Shown here one piece after another: positions 36,280 through 49,194 of a stretch of 64,000 nucleotides of DNA. Position 1 is the first letter of the stretch; the number at the start of each line of letters is the position of its first letter. The notes beneath the pieces were generated by a model. The model worked only from the letters and a program-made list of their open reading frames with translations, was not told the DNA's origin and ran no database searches. The DNA is from Acanthosepion lycidas (lineage: Eukaryota > Mollusca > Cephalopoda > Sepiida > Sepiidae). The stretch is taken from the NCBI GenBank assembly GCA_963932145.1, contig OZ010616.1, positions 47,497,250-47,561,249 on the forward strand, in the 5' to 3' direction. The translations under genes were made by a program, and so were the position numbers.

Positions 36280-36540
36280 GACTGTTCAACTGAGACTAGC
36301 TGGGATCTGTTCCAGCTAGAGACGGTCAAACTCTATGGCTTCGTGCAGAGAGGAACCCGGACGAGGCTCTGCCGAAGGGCAATCTCGTTCGGGGAGGTTG
36401 AGCAACCCGATCTCGTTTATGCGGGTTCTACTGGCATTTTTTGACGGAGCCTACGGGCTCGGAAGACCCTCGTTAAACTTGGCCTTGTGCCACAACTACC
36501 CTCGTTGGGGTGGGGGCTAGTAAATAATGACTGTTCAAGT
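36280..36540. other. GC-rich, highly structured island (possible ncRNA or CpG element)
   Basis: An abrupt GC- and CpG-rich segment of about 240 bp in AT-rich intron, bounded by the direct repeat GACTGTTCAA (36280-36289 and 36529-36538). Helices readable on the + strand: an 8-bp hairpin (36296-36303/36312-36319); a 10-bp stem with one G-U (36356-36365/36384-36393) capped by a GCC-GAAG-GGC hairpin; GAGCC(UACG)GGCUC at 36447-36460, a classic UNCG tetraloop; mutually exclusive GGTT/AACC (36396-36407) and AACCCG/CGGGTT (36404-36409/36422-36427) stems; and a long-range GTCAAA/TTTGAC pairing (36325-36330/36440-36445). I do not recognise a known RNA family. A 61-codon open frame (36335-36517) crosses it but shows no domain. 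An internal T6 argues against full-length Pol III transcription of the + strand. Confidence 0.5.
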
Positions 36541-37310
36541 TAGTGCTAGTTTAGACTCCGACCCTGGAGACTGTTCGTTAACTTAAAAGAATGTTATTGT
36601 TAATTGTTAAAATGCGAGTCTATCCCCCCCATGCACACACCAAAAAAAATAAAACAATTCACATTCACTTTACTTTACAGTTTACACTTACTTACACTAG
36701 GACAGTCAGATGAACATGTGAATGTTAAAACATTTTTTTTTAGTCTAAGTAAAAAATACTTTTTGTTGTCTTTTTTATTTTGTAGTAAGTTTTAGTTTAA
36801 GAAGTTGAGATAGATAGCAACCATCACAATTCACTATGCGCTGAATAAAAATAAAACTTTATTTGAACTAATCGATTACTGGCAAACAAACTGAGTTTTA
36901 GTAAAAAAACAAAACAAAAAAAAACGTATTACATCCAAAAATTCGCTAAAAAGGAGGCTTCGTAACTAAAACAGAAAAAAGAAAGAAAGAAATTATCAAG
37001 AAAAATCTTTGTCACTCTGTGTTAAATTAAGATTAGGAGGAAAGATTTTTATGTGATTTTGTTTAATTCACTTTTTAGAACCTTAAAAAATTAAAACCTG
37101 TGTCCCTCTTTCTTTAGTCTTTAGTTTGCCTTAAAGAACTATTAAATGTAATTCACACCTTTTTTTTTTTTTTTTCTTTAAAGAAACAAAAAAGCAGGGT
37201 GTTTATTCAAACACGTGTACCCACTAAAATGTTTAAAATAAGATAATGTGGGATTAAAAATAAAATTCATTATTATAGAAATTATTTTATTTTTAGCCTA
37301 TCTACCCTCC

Positions 37311-37338
37311 ATATATATATATATATATATATATATAG
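37311..37338. repeat. (TA)n microsatellite
   Basis: TA dinucleotides followed by a short TAGA tract. Confidence 0.9.
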
Positions 37339-37645
37339 ATAGATATAGTGTGTGTGTTTAGGGTAACTGATGGGTCCAAACCTCAGTTTTGGGTCAGTCA
37401 GCCCTATTGCATGTTAAAACTAATTCCTGACAGAGTAGGTGAATGAGATCTATACAGATCCAATGATCATGACACATAGAAATCCTGGTGAACTATTGCA
37501 GCCGGGAAGTTTCTGGATACTCACCAGGCTGAGAGAGTGGGATTATCCCAGTGCAACAGTTTTTGCATTATAAATTCTTGTAGCACAGCTCTATTTGAAA
37601 ATTCATCTGGATCCACTGATGAATTGCAAAACTGTTTTCTTGAAC

Positions 37646-37694
37646 ATATACACACACACACACACACATGTGTTTGTGTGTGTGTGTATATGTG

Positions 37695-37759
<65 letters not shown>
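37646..37759. repeat. Compound microsatellite (CA)n(TG)n(TA)n
   Basis: (CA) units, a self-complementary (TG) block and then about 31 TA units. The CA/TG junction can fold into a hairpin. Confidence 0.95.
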
Positions 37760-37761
<2 letters not shown>

Positions 37762-37774
37762 TAATGCATATTAT

Positions 37775-37870
37775 ATTTGCTCAACTCTACATTGAGCACT
37801 CTTTTAAGGATAGTATTTTTTGGTTATTGGAATTTATTCAGTATGCACCAATCCTATACATGTGTTTTCA
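37775..37870. mobile_element. Partial inverted copy of the 13.7-kb hairpin element
   Basis: ATTGAGCACTCTTTTAAGGATAGT, TTTTTGGTTATTGGAAT and CACCAATCCTATACATG are the reverse complement of 13677-13760. It directly adjoins a (TA)n tract, like the other copies. Confidence 0.7.
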
Positions 37871-38185
37871 TAGATAAACATATCTAAATTTATGAGGTGG
37901 TGTTCATCAAGCATGCCTCTCTTTGAGGTTTGAATGATGATTGCAGATATTTCCAGTCACAATGGACTGATTGAAAAAGTTCATAAAAACTATTTGTCAG
38001 TTTAGACAAAACCTGATAGATGCATGCATTGTCTTAATTTGTTTTCATTTGATATCAAAATATTTCTTAGCAGTAGCAATGCCCATCAAGAATAACAATA
38101 TTTTTTTTGCAACCTAAGTAATGCAATTTAAGTTTTTGAAATATTTTAATTTCTGAATTTTTGTCTTTTTTGTTGTAATTGGTTA

Positions 38186-38231
<46 letters not shown>
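38186..38231. repeat. (TA)n microsatellite
   Basis: About 23 TA units. Confidence 0.95.
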
Positions 38232-38234
<3 letters not shown>

Positions 38235-38236
<2 letters not shown>

Positions 38237-39030
38237 CTTAATTAATATTAATATCAACTTTTGATTTTTCTTCATTCTACAAACTTTATTAGCTATTTAC
38301 AAATAATCTGTTGTTGGGTAACTGTAAATTTACTTGTAATTAGCTTTATTAACATAATTTAAATTGTAATATCAATCATTAGACTAACGTTTTATTTAAA
38401 AATAAAAAAATGTGTAATGTAATTAATTATGGGTTTTTAACTTTACATTATATGAACCTTTTTGAGGTACAATCGAATTAACTTTTAAAAAAATGGAATA
38501 AAAATTCAATAAAAGAATATGTAACAAGAGTAGTTTTCTTTTGATGTGGAGATTTATTTATTTTTAATTACTCGTTAATATTTTATCCCAGAGTGGGTAA
38601 CTATGTTCAAATAAGGCAAGAAAATTGAAAGGTTAGTAGCTAAAACTTGCTAAATTGGCCGAGTTTGACTTGGAGAAGTAGTTTGATATCATGTGTTCAG
38701 ATGATCAAAATCTATTCAAAATTGACATTTGTATAGGTATGGGGAGTTGAACCTGATACAAAAAATGTGGTGGGTAATCATAGAGATATAAAACATTTCA
38801 TAAGTCGTCATTTAAATACTTACATATTCATGTAAGTGAACAATCTTTTACATCCTCACATTCTGTAGAATAAATAATTTCTTTGTTCCTTAATTTCTTT
38901 AAATGTTGTGTCCCTTCAGGACATGGGTGTTAATGTCTCTATAGATTCTGTTTCTATGAATTGCCATGATAGATAGTGGAGTAATTTCCCATTGCTGTCA
39001 CCACAATTTTTTTATTTTTTTATTTTTTTT
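38235..39030. other. AT-rich intronic sequence, nothing recognised
   Basis: No domain, RNA gene or clear repeat terminus is visible. Confidence 0.4.
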
Positions 39031-39044
39031 TTTTTAGTGTAGTC

Positions 39045-39240
39045 TTTCTCCTAGACTGGCTGCAACCCAAGGCTAAAGACATCAATCTACTCTATTTAAT
39101 CCATAGATTGGGGAGGGGTAGTGATAGATTCATGCTTTTCCAATGTGCATTTGAATGAAAGTGGGTATAGGCCTGAATTTGAACTCTTTGCTGGCTCCAT
39201 TTTGCCTGCTGATAACTGTTATGCTACCTGCATATTTTTA
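39045..39240 (-). mobile_element. tRNA-like SINE, copy 3
   Basis: CTAGACTGGCTGCAACCCA, GATAGATTCATGCTTTTCC, GAATTTGAACTCTTTG and GTTATGCTACCTGCATAT are shared with other copies. Diverged. Confidence 0.6.
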
Positions 39241-40139
39241 GAAGAGTAGTATGTTTAATTACCAAAATGTCGATATGCAAATGTTTCTACTGGTTGGTAT
39301 TGATTGTTAAAGAACTGATCCAACTGAAGAGTTATGACATGATTTTTAATTGTTTTTGGTAGTTTCCTATATCTTTTAAGAATGTAGTTATCTCTCATAA
39401 ATTTAAGTGAAGTTTGTTAATTTTCTGACTTAGATTGTCAAGTACTTATATAAGTGTTCATAGAAGATTTAGAATAGGTCACAGTAATGTAAATTTTAGA
39501 TAGTATCTTATCCAGCTACAAAGTTGTATGCTTGAAAAAAAACACTTTATTTCAAATGGCTTTAGAAAAGGCCACGCTCTTTCTAATTTGACATATTGGC
39601 CAAACTTTGTGTAGATCATGTTCAAATTACACATAATCATCTGAAACATGAAGAACCATGTATGTATGTATGTTAAGAAAAATACACAGTAGAACAAATC
39701 CTAGTGAAATGTGGATATTTAAACCTAATCTGAACACAATATCATCAGGTAAATAACTTGAAAGAACTCTTCAATAAAATCAATACATCCAAAATTGTCC
39801 AATTCCTGAAAACCAAATTTTACAAGAAAATATCTCAAATCATAAACACATTATTTTTCTATACTACCCATAAAATTTTTTAATCCAAACTGTGACTTAA
39901 TCTCCTAAAGTCTTTTTTTTTTTTTTCTCCCAATTATATTATTTTTAACAATTTCTTTGTAATTTTTTCATTGGTACCTTTTTTTTTCTTTTTCTTTCTT
40001 TCATAGTTGCCATGTTCTTTGGAAGCTTGTTTAGACCAAGTTAATAGCCTTTTAGGCTTTCTCCAAATGAATAAGAGTTCATTTTTGAATAATAAGGATT
40101 ATGTCATGGGGAAGAGGCATTGGGATTTTAGAGATGCTT

Positions 40140-40185
40140 AGGTGGGGCATAGCCAAAAAAAAAATGGTTGGGAACCACTATTCTA
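40140..40185. mobile_element. Possible hAT-like MITE terminus
   Basis: GGTTGGGAACCACTA after a run of A resembles the terminal sequence of hAT non-autonomous elements. A partner end was not located. Confidence 0.3.
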
Positions 40186-40839
40186 AGGTTAACAATTATG
40201 TGTCCTACATATCCTCATATGCACTTACTTTCTCCCTTTATTCCCTTACAATAACCTTATTCAGTTACTCTCTACCTTGAGCGGTTCTTTAGCTTATATT
40301 AAGTGAACCTTGTATATATGAACGAGCTAGTGTCTATCACAAATGTAACCATTAGACTATAAAACACTTGAATTTTGGGGAAAAGTGCATCTTTTTTTAT
40401 ATGGTGGAAAATGTTAAGTATGATTAATTGCCTAGATAAGATTTCAATATAAGCCATTGTTAGTTCCTCAAATCCTTACATAGTGACCATGTCTGAACAT
40501 AGCCATGTCTTATCAACAAATAACTTTTTCGTCTGTCTGGTGTCTATATGTCCTGCTCACTCCTTATTTTAGTTGTTCAATCACTGTGATCTCTCTTAGT
40601 CTGCATATTGACCATTCTTATCTCATAAATAACACAACTCTTTTCATTGACATTTGTTTGTATGTGTTTATTTTTCAAGCAGTTCTATTTTCCATGTATT
40701 GTGCTCATCTCTCATACCATTTTTTTAATGCCAGTTCCATGATCTTTTTATGTTATCAATTGTCTTAACTATACAGGTCTTGTGCATGGTAATGATCATA
40801 TGCAGGGTAATATTGAAATTAATGAATTTCCATATGAGA

Positions 40840-41110
40840 AATATTCATTTATTGACTGAACAGTTTGTATTACTGTTGCTTGAAATTTATAAAATCTTAA
40901 AACAGTTTTTCACTAAGTTAGTCTTCTCTAGTTTACTGTACCTCTTTTTAGTATTGATAGGAGTTTCCTTCCAAACCTTTTTTTTATTATTATGGAAAGT
41001 TAACATTTTTATCATTTTCTCATCTTGTTAGATGTACTACCTATTTTTGTTGTTTGAATTCTGAAAATGAAGGGGTTTTATTATTTGGTAAAGAATTGAT
41101 TTTTGTAGTG
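40840..41110 (-). pseudogene. LINE RT 3' fragment, copy A
   Basis: Collinear but diverged relative of 44500-44885 and 54330-54660 (TTATTGACTGAACAG, GAAATTTATAAAATCTT, GTATTGATAGGAGTTTCCTTCC). Those copies encode the C-terminus of a LINE reverse transcriptase on the minus strand. Confidence 0.5.
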
Positions 41111-41699
41111 ACAGTTTGAGGTGTGATGAAGGATTGTATTTAATATTTATAGGATTACCTCATTGGAAACTATTTTTTAGATGTGTATCATTGATAGTAC
41201 TCAATTACTTTTAAGAATAACTTGTATATATTTAGTAGTAATATGATAGTTGCTATATGTTTTTTTATTACTAGACTGAAAATTTAAATGCTTTTCTGTA
41301 TACATTGAATATGAAATTATTCGCTTGTACATTTAAAAAGGTCTATCACTATGCAATCTTTGCTTGGTGCTTCACCACATTTCACATTTTGAGACATTAA
41401 CCTTACTTCATCTAATGTCTCTTTCGAACATCACTAGTATCTTGTGGTGTAGTAGTACCTGTTAGGATTCCAGCTATGGGCAAATAGTTAACCTTGGGTC
41501 AAAACACTATGAAAGTAATAAAGATTTTTATAGTAAAAAATACTAGTAATACATTTTTGAAAAAAGAAATTAGTAATACTCTCAACAAAATTAAATTTCA
41601 GCATTTAATGACCCATAAGGAGTTGATATGTCACTAAACAAATCTAAAAATCTTGTCAGTATTAAATAACCCATTGAGGTTGTAATGTATAAAATAAAC

Positions 41700-43350
41700 C
41701 CAAACTAATATCTGCTGGAATTTCTTACTTTTTTTTTCTTTTTTTTTTTTTTTCATTCTTAAATTTACTGTTTTGTTTAGTACTCCTCGGTTAATATATT
41801 GTGCTCACATTGACTAATATTTTCATATTCCTTTTGATGCATGCAATTGTTATTTATGTCAGTTGTGTATCTCCCTTTGTTGTTGGAATTTTTGTTTGTT
41901 AATTTGTTATATCTGCTGTTTCCTTAATTATAATTTTCAATTTCATATTAATATTTTCTGTTAATTTCATTATTTCACAAAACTTGGTATCTTATTCTTT
42001 TTCTAAAGATTTTGTTTTTTGAAGTTATTTTATTTATTTTTTTTTTTTTCTGATAATCATTGTTTCCTAAATTTTAAAGTAAATTTGAATCTTCAATCTA
42101 CAGTTCTTTGGCCAATTTCTTATATTCATTTTGTATAGATGTAACTATCCTAAACACTGTCAGCAGTTATGAAGTTTTATTTCTTTGTTTCTCCATTTGG
42201 GCTTTTCAAAGTCATTTAAAGCCTTTTTTTTTCATACTTGAAACAACTTTATATTCATAATTACTACCATTCATGTCTTTCTGATAAGTTAATAAAGATT
42301 TTTTTCTCTCATTTCTTTTCATTATTCCAAATTTTTCTACATTTCCTATTGCCTGTCTGACTTGAAGTCACATGTCAAAATATTTTTCTTCTTTAATCTT
42401 TTGTATAATTTTGTTATCAAAGCTATTCTGTCTGATATAGCTTATGATCAAATCATGCTGAAAAACTTAGTTCTCATTTGATCACATAAGTGAGGCAATT
42501 TTGAGCTTGGTTACTACATAGATGGGGTCTGCTTAGGAACATCAATAACTGTAAGCTACCTCCCTCAATCTGAAATGTTTCGGCTTTAAATAACACAAAG
42601 GTTTGGTAATCTCTAGAATAATAATAAAAAAAAAAAATCAGAAGCAATCAATCTTTGATGTACTGTTAAAACTTTCTCTACATTGCCTGCAATGTTATTA
42701 TTGACTAGAAATTCTATACTAATGAACTTTCATAATAAAATACTTACTAACAGATAAGATCTTCCCTTTTCTGTTAGTCTCACTAATAACTAATTATGTT
42801 ACAATTTGCTGTTGACCAATTGTGAATATGAGTTGTAAGATTTGTTACTAATACTTTTTCTCAAAATGATAAAATTCCACTGTTAACTAAAATTTGCATT
42901 AAAAAGAAAATCTTTTATTGTTTTTAGTTAAAAGATTGAGCATTATAATGGGAAAGGGTTGGCAAGTTGTATTTGTTGAATGGATGTCTATGTAGCATAA
43001 GTTATTGGAAGAGAAAGTGAAATCAACAAGCTAAGTTGGCTTTATATGTTGCATTCACTTTTCATTTATGGAAAAGTATTAATCCATCTCCCTCTACCAG
43101 ATATGGGTTAGTAGGGTAGATGTGATTCCTCTGTTTTTTTGTTTGTTATAGAAAGTGTCTGAGAAGACTATGCTGAACTCAAAATCATAAGGCAAGGAAA
43201 ACCATTCTCTTTACATATTATGGCAATTTACAAATATCAGAAAAAGTTATGAATAACCGTAATTGTTTGATATAACATTAAAAAAAATTGGGAAACAAAT
43301 ATTTTTTATATTATTAAATTATATATGCTTTATTTTTTCTACATACAACA
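41700..43350. other. AT-rich sequence with T-rich tracts
   Basis: Contains dispersed-family cores near 41590-41670 and 42560-42640. The minus strand between 41900 and 42500 has a long but stop-broken Lys-rich frame that could be an old LINE relic; no catalytic motif supports this. Confidence 0.35.
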
Positions 43351-43356
43351 TGTGAA

Positions 43357-43463
43357 AGCGCACGAGATATCCTGCCCTTGTCAGCTGCCAACCAGGGAAG
43401 GTAGCACAATTTTGGTGGCTAAGGTGGTACTCACACTACCACCAGCAGCTTTTGCCACTAGAC
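43357..43463. other. Small GC-richer patch, unidentified
   Basis: A block of about 105 bp (AAAGCGCACGAGATATCCTG ... CCACTAGACGAGG) with clearly higher G+C than its flanks and a GGTGGT-ACTCAC-ACTACCACC hairpin. It may be the core of an unrecognised repeat. Confidence 0.35.
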
Positions 43464-44499
43464 GAGGTATTGATTAGCCATTAAAAGTACTCAAATGATT
43501 CATGACTTGATTTAATTTGTCATTTATTTTAGCATTTCTTATTCTATATTACCAAATGACTTTTCAAAATCTAAAAATACCAGTTATCAACTCATTTGAA
43601 TTATATTCCGTTTTCTATATGCAACTTTCTACTTCCTTTTTTATGTTGTTTAGGTGAGGAAATATGTTAAGAACTTTATTGTAGAAACTCTTGATTTGTA
43701 TATCACAAAATAAATACTTAAAATGTATTAATAGAAATAAAAATAACATTAAACCTCTATATCTAACCTTCAAAAAGACATTTGTTTCCTGTGTCTATTA
43801 TAGCTCTTATACTGATTTAACTCTTTTGGTTAAATATTTAAATTACAGAAGTTATAGTGAAAATGATATTGAATCCCTTTTTTTTGCAATATTCTTATCT
43901 AATGATAGATAAATTGAAACTCTTAATAAATACTTACGCTTCATCTGTTTGATAGGTTTGTTATAATAATAAAAGTATATTATTTGTTATCTCTGTTCCA
44001 TTTTGTAAGTCTTTGTGTATATTTTACTTTTTTCCACCTTATTGTCTTCACTAAGTTAAAAGAAGAAAAAATAACTTTTTTTTTTTTTTTTTTATCTATA
44101 ACAAAGGCTCAATTGTGCTGGTTGCAATAAAACTTGGTTATAGAGAAATGGAATTATTATGGAGTTGAAATTCTAACTGAAATTGTTGTATTCATTTTAC
44201 ATTAATACCTCCCAGTTATAGGTAAAATAGTTAAGTGGTTGACATCTATAATCATTTTGGTAGGACAAGTCTAAGATAACTCTGAAATAAAAACTGGATG
44301 AGTTAATAGGGAAAACACTACACTTATCTTTCCCAAGAAATCATGAAAATTTAGATGTTAAAGAAAAGGAAGCTAAGGAAAGCCATGATCAACCATGTCC
44401 TGAAGAGGCATGGTATTAAAAAAGCCTCCAAAATGAAATTGCTTCTTTCTATATTTATACTAATGGTAGCATTAGCTTTTTCCTTATATAAAAATAGTC

Positions 44500-44885
44500 A
44501 ACATTCATTGACTGAACAGCCAGTGCTACTAAAGTTAAGCTTTTCTTCACTCCCTTGTCATTGGGGTAGGATTAAAGTGTAGTAGCTGTTCTTACTCCAA
44601 TAGTCTTAATGGCCATTTACTTATGTATTGACTGAGAAGCCAGTGCTAGTTTTGGTTGAAATTTATAAAATCTTTCTCTTAAAACAAATTTTCAGGTAGA
44701 TAAGTCTCTCATTAGCTGTTACTGTTCTTTCCAGTATTGATGGAAACTTTTTTCCTAACCTTTCATTCAAAGTAGTGTGAAATATCATCTTGATTGCCAT
44801 TATTTTCGATTAATTATATATGCTATCCATTTTAATTGTTACCACTGTTGAAAGTCTTCAAGTGATGTGGTCTCTGGTTTGTTTT
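44500..44885 (-). pseudogene. LINE RT 3' fragment, copy B
   Basis: The minus strand has a broken LEDYQQ-like and LKWIAYI-like segment followed by KSFHQYWKE, parallel to the 54.5-kb copy (QLKWIAHVTQRENND, EGNFHQ-WKE). ATTGACTGA(A/G)CAGCCAGTGCT occurs twice (about 44506 and 44627), indicating a local duplication. Confidence 0.6.
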
Positions 44886-46639
44886 TTTTTTTGTTCTGTT
44901 TGTATTATATAATATATAAGTAATTTATCTTCTAAATACTACCAATATGGAATAGTAAGAAAACTCAGATTTGTGTACTAGTGAAGTTGCATTCTACAAT
45001 AATTGATTTATCTTAGATTTTTTTTTTTTTTTTGTGTATTGTTGTGATAAATTTTGAGTAATCTGTAATTTTCTGTATACTTTATGGTTAAATTTTAGCA
45101 TTAAGATTAGAAATGGATAAATTTTCTAAAACCACTGCTTTCATTGTTACAAATTAAATTTAGTTATGCTCATTATGTATAATAATTTAAGATTTAATGG
45201 GTAAATTGAACCATTATACCTAATTAATGTTTTTGATAAGATTTTAATTTGTATCGAGCAACCTCTGTCAAGAGAGATAAATTTGTTATTCAAATTTACA
45301 TTATTGTAATCAGGACTTGGTCTAAAATATATGGATTAAAGTCTTTTCAGTTAAACAGTTCAAATGACAAAGCCTGAAAAATTCATATTATCTTACCAAA
45401 TTTAGAATCTGATAATGCTGAAAGAATTATTTTAAGTGTTATATCAGACAGATAAACCTTAGTCTTTCTATTGGAAGTTTTGAGATGAGGAATTATCATT
45501 ATATGCTTTGATATTTGATGGGTACAGCAACCAAAACATTGATAGTATACCTCCCAGATAATGAAGCCACATTGGTATTATGTTGAATTTTTTTTCTTTT
45601 TAGTTAAAGATATAGTAAATGAATGCTATAATTCTGACCACTAGCCACATTTGAACTGAATTGCTGCAGTCTCAAAGATCCAATGGTAGACCTATCAAAT
45701 TTATGACTAGATTTGTCATATTTTAAACCTCAAAATGATTTCTTTTATCACAATAAATCACAGAAAACCCTTTTGCAGTTTGTGCAATGCTATTAATATA
45801 TAAGGTTATTTTCAAATAATCCAACAACTAGTTCACTAAGCTTTTATAATTTTAAGAATCAGTTTGCGTGAACCAGTAGGATGCCACCACTAATGTGTGT
45901 GTTTTGTTGGTACATGAACTTTGCAGTATTATCTTGTTTATGTGTCTATGTGGAGGAAGAAAAAGAAAGAAAAAAAAAAAAAAACTGATCTCCTCGCATA
46001 TGGTATACTACAATTAGCATAGAGGGTTAATTGATAAATAAGGTCTCCTACCAAATGTTATTTCTAATAGAAAATGGAAACCTGCTTTTGCATATATTCA
46101 TTAATACATACTGCCATCATACATTAAATAAAATAATAGTATTCTTTAATCAAAATGATACATTCAAGTTAGGTATAAAGTAGACATAAGTGATTGAACT
46201 CTTTTGCACTGGCATGTTGTACATGGATCAACATTCAATGAATCTAATGAAACCTGCATACACTTGAATAATGCAGTTAGTCATATGCATAAAATGCAAA
46301 GTCTGAAAATTATTGATTGCTATACATCCTTCATACAAGTACAATATGGTATCATAGGTATATCTCTAAATTGAAAGAAGTATTAAAATAATTTTTCATT
46401 GAATGTTAAAGGTGTTCTGCTCAATTGTTTCAAGAGGAAACTAGCAACTTGAAGGATAGAATGAAAAATTAAATAGAAAGTTTGGAATAAATGTTTAGTA
46501 TGAAAGTTATAAAAAATAACAAAGAAACTTGTAACTTTGAAGAGCAAATAATTTACTTATTTAAATTAAGTTTCATTATTCTACCTAGTCTAGTATTTTT
46601 TTTTTCTGTTAATTCACCTCAAAATAAAAAGAATTTATA

Positions 46640-46765
46640 TTTACTAAAATTCACACCAATTTCTCCTAGAGCAAGGCCCTTCCATTGCACTCCAGTTGGG
46701 TTGGATTTTGTGATCACCTCAAATATGGGTGACTCGGGTGCACTATTGTTAAGCTTGGGATCTAC
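46640..46765 (+). pseudogene. U1 snRNA pseudogene fragment
   Basis: CCATTGCACTCC (46682-46693) is the conserved U1 stem-loop II loop bound by U1A. It is flanked by GAGCAAGGCC upstream, like the CAGGGCGAGGC of U1, and by CAAATATGGGTGACTCGGGT (46720-46739), like stem-loop III and beyond (CAAATGTGGG(A/T)AACTCG). CACC...TTTCTCCTAGAGCAAGGC aligns with the stem-loop I/II junction. The 5' end with the splice-site-pairing sequence is missing or heavily rearranged, and the Sm site (expected AATTTCTGG near 46745) is not intact. Authentic U1 pairs with 5' splice sites in the spliceosome; this copy cannot be functional. Such fragments usually arise by LINE-mediated retroposition. Confidence 0.8.
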
Positions 46766-48137
46766 ATTCATGCTCACTCTGATAAACAAGCCAAAAAGAA
46801 ATTATTTATTTATTTTATTTTATTTTTTATTTTTTTAAATTGTAAAAAAATTCCTTATAAGTACCTCAAATATCATCTGCACTTATGAATTGTGAATAAA
46901 TCTGATATTTTGGTAATTTTTCGGTAATTTTTCATTTTGAGGACTGGAGTTGTTGCAAGGCAAGCTAAACAAATTTTGATTTATAATTTCTTGGGGTGAA
47001 TTAATATTTGTGATAAATAACTTTACATTATTTGAACTGAATTAAAAGAAAAGATTTCTGATCTACACTAAAGCTTATCTTGTAGGGGGTTGAAGATGTG
47101 AAAGCTTGTCTTGTAGGGGTTACTTATTGATCATACACTGTAGTAAATTTATATATTTGAAATTTGAGTATTCAGTATACGTACAAACCTATTTTCCAGG
47201 ACATTTATTTTGAAAACCTCTGCAGATTAATGATCTTACCAAATTTACTAAGTAAATTATAATTCAATAGCATTCTTTCATCACAAGAATGCTTAGTATT
47301 TTTAATGGTTCTTCCTACTTTCCTCTTAATACTAGATTGCTTCATGCCTATAGAGAATTAATCTACTTCCTGGCCATCTTCATACCATTAACAGCTGACA
47401 AAACAATTTCATACATATCACAGCTTATATCCAGATGCAACATTCTAGTTTTATTTTTAAAAGTCTGATATATCTAATTGTATCACATTCATCATTTTCA
47501 GAAACTATTGTAAGGGTTAAGTATGGGCTAAAAATATGAGAGAAAAGACAACCATGTTTGCCATTTAAATCGAATTTCACAGAAATTTTCAAATGGCCAG
47601 GCAATTTAAGTTGATGTGAAGAGGGATTGAATCAACATATTGTATCTATATGTATATATTAAGATAAAGTATATGAACATTATCAAAACTGTTAATGCAA
47701 TTTTAATACATCTCCTTTTTAATAAACTGGTAAACTGAATGTTTAGAGCATTTTTTTAATTTTTCTTTTAAAAATTTTATATTCTTAACTGATATCTGAC
47801 AAGTAAAAGCTAAAGCCAATGAATATTAATTCTTACTGGTAGTAAAAGAACCAAAGCGTTTAGATTTACCAGCAGTTTCTATAAAAATAGTTTATCCATG
47901 CTATCAAAAATAACAATCTTTTTTTATTTGCTTTTTTTTTCTTTTTTTGTGTGTGTGTGCGACATTTATACTAGATTTTTACATGTAAATCTTTAAACAC
48001 ATTAAAAAAATAAAATAAATATATTAATATAGTAATTCTGAGGGAATTGGTCTATTAATGACAATATAAAACTGATCTTCTCACTCTGTCCAGTAGAATT
48101 TCAAATTAATATTCCTTTATCCATGCCGTAGACATTG

Positions 48138-48139
48138 TG

Positions 48140-48174
<35 letters not shown>
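48138..48174. repeat. (TA)n microsatellite
   Basis: About 18 TA units. Confidence 0.95.
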
Positions 48175-48175
<1 letters not shown>

Positions 48176-48899
48176 TATGTCACTTAGGATGCTGAAAATA
48201 ATGTCAATCAGCTGACTCCAGAGATTTGTAGACAGACCCTCTGGGAATCACTCCATTCACTCGTCAGGAGTATCAGCACTTGGGTGCTTATGCTCTTTGA
48301 TTTTTCTTTTTTTTTTATATACACGTTTCATTGGTGCATGATTTATTTTTTTTATAGTATATGTGTACATTCACTTGCGTGTGCCCATCTGTGCATACAT
48401 ATAGAATATTGGGGCTATTTGTCATTTCTTTCACTTTACACTTAAACCTTAACCATTTCTCTATTTTTTTTTTCCTCTTTTCTTTCTATTGTAGCCATTT
48501 TGACTTCTAGTTTTCTGCTGTTGTTAATTCTAAACCATTGTAGTGCTCTCTTTAGTCAGAAAAATTTATTAAATTTCTGCAATTTACTCCATTGTATTGT
48601 AAAAAAAATAGTTGTGACTGTTTATTTTATGTGTACCTGCTTCAGAATTATTATTGTTATGGACATTTTTGGTTCTGATCATATCCCATAATAGTTTTGG
48701 ATGTGGTTGTAATTATTTTGATATTGTTAAGACTGGATATATTGTTTTGGATAATAGATGTTAAGGAGTTAATAGTTAGTAAAAACAGGTGTATAGTACT
48801 ACTAACTCCTTAACATCAACTACCCAAAACAACTGATAAAAACTGGTGCACTGTATGCTATGAAGCTTCCAAACAATCTTCCTTATGTTTTGAATTTTG

Positions 48900-49060
48900 A
48901 GTTGTTCTTCTCCTGCACTGGCTGACAACCATGCCCTGTTATTTAACACATACCTGTGGAAAAAAGGGGTATTTATATGAAAATGAATGTAGTGAACATG
49001 ACTAGAATTCAAACTTGGTTTGTTGATTTCTTGCCTCTATCCATTACTCCACCTTACTCT
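48900..49060 (-). mobile_element. tRNA-like SINE, copy 4
   Basis: CACTGGCTGACAACCATGCC, GGGGTATTTATATGAAAATG, AGAATTCAAACTTGG and CTATCCATTACTCCACC are shared with the other copies. Confidence 0.65.
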
Positions 49061-49194
49061 TCCACTTAATGTAATTTTTATTTATTTTTTAAATTATTTT
49101 TCACCCAATAAAAGGCCCAAGAGCCACTCAGGGTAGATGCTTACTGTGTAGAGTTGTATTATATATGAAAGAAAAACAAAAGGAAAACTTTTTT

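Noticed and set aside
36335..36517. 61-codon open frame across the GC-rich island
   Set aside because: No recognisable domain, and GC-rich DNA has few stops by composition. The helices explain the sequence better.
36280..36540. Known structured RNAs (7SL, 7SK, RNase P/MRP, U3, U2, 5S) for the GC island
   Set aside because: None of their hallmark motifs is recognisable by eye; a covariance search is needed to exclude them firmly.
41900..42500. Lys-rich minus-strand frames as a LINE endonuclease region
   Set aside because: Stops are frequent and no endonuclease or RT motif is visible.
44355..44582. 75-codon frame starting Met-Leu-Lys-Lys-Arg with a hydrophobic stretch
   Set aside because: It runs into a dispersed LINE-derived repeat on the opposite strand and has no homology I recognise.
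46491..46838. 115-codon frame over the U1-like segment
   Set aside because: It crosses a recognisable U1 snRNA fragment and ends in low-complexity T-rich sequence; not a plausible protein.
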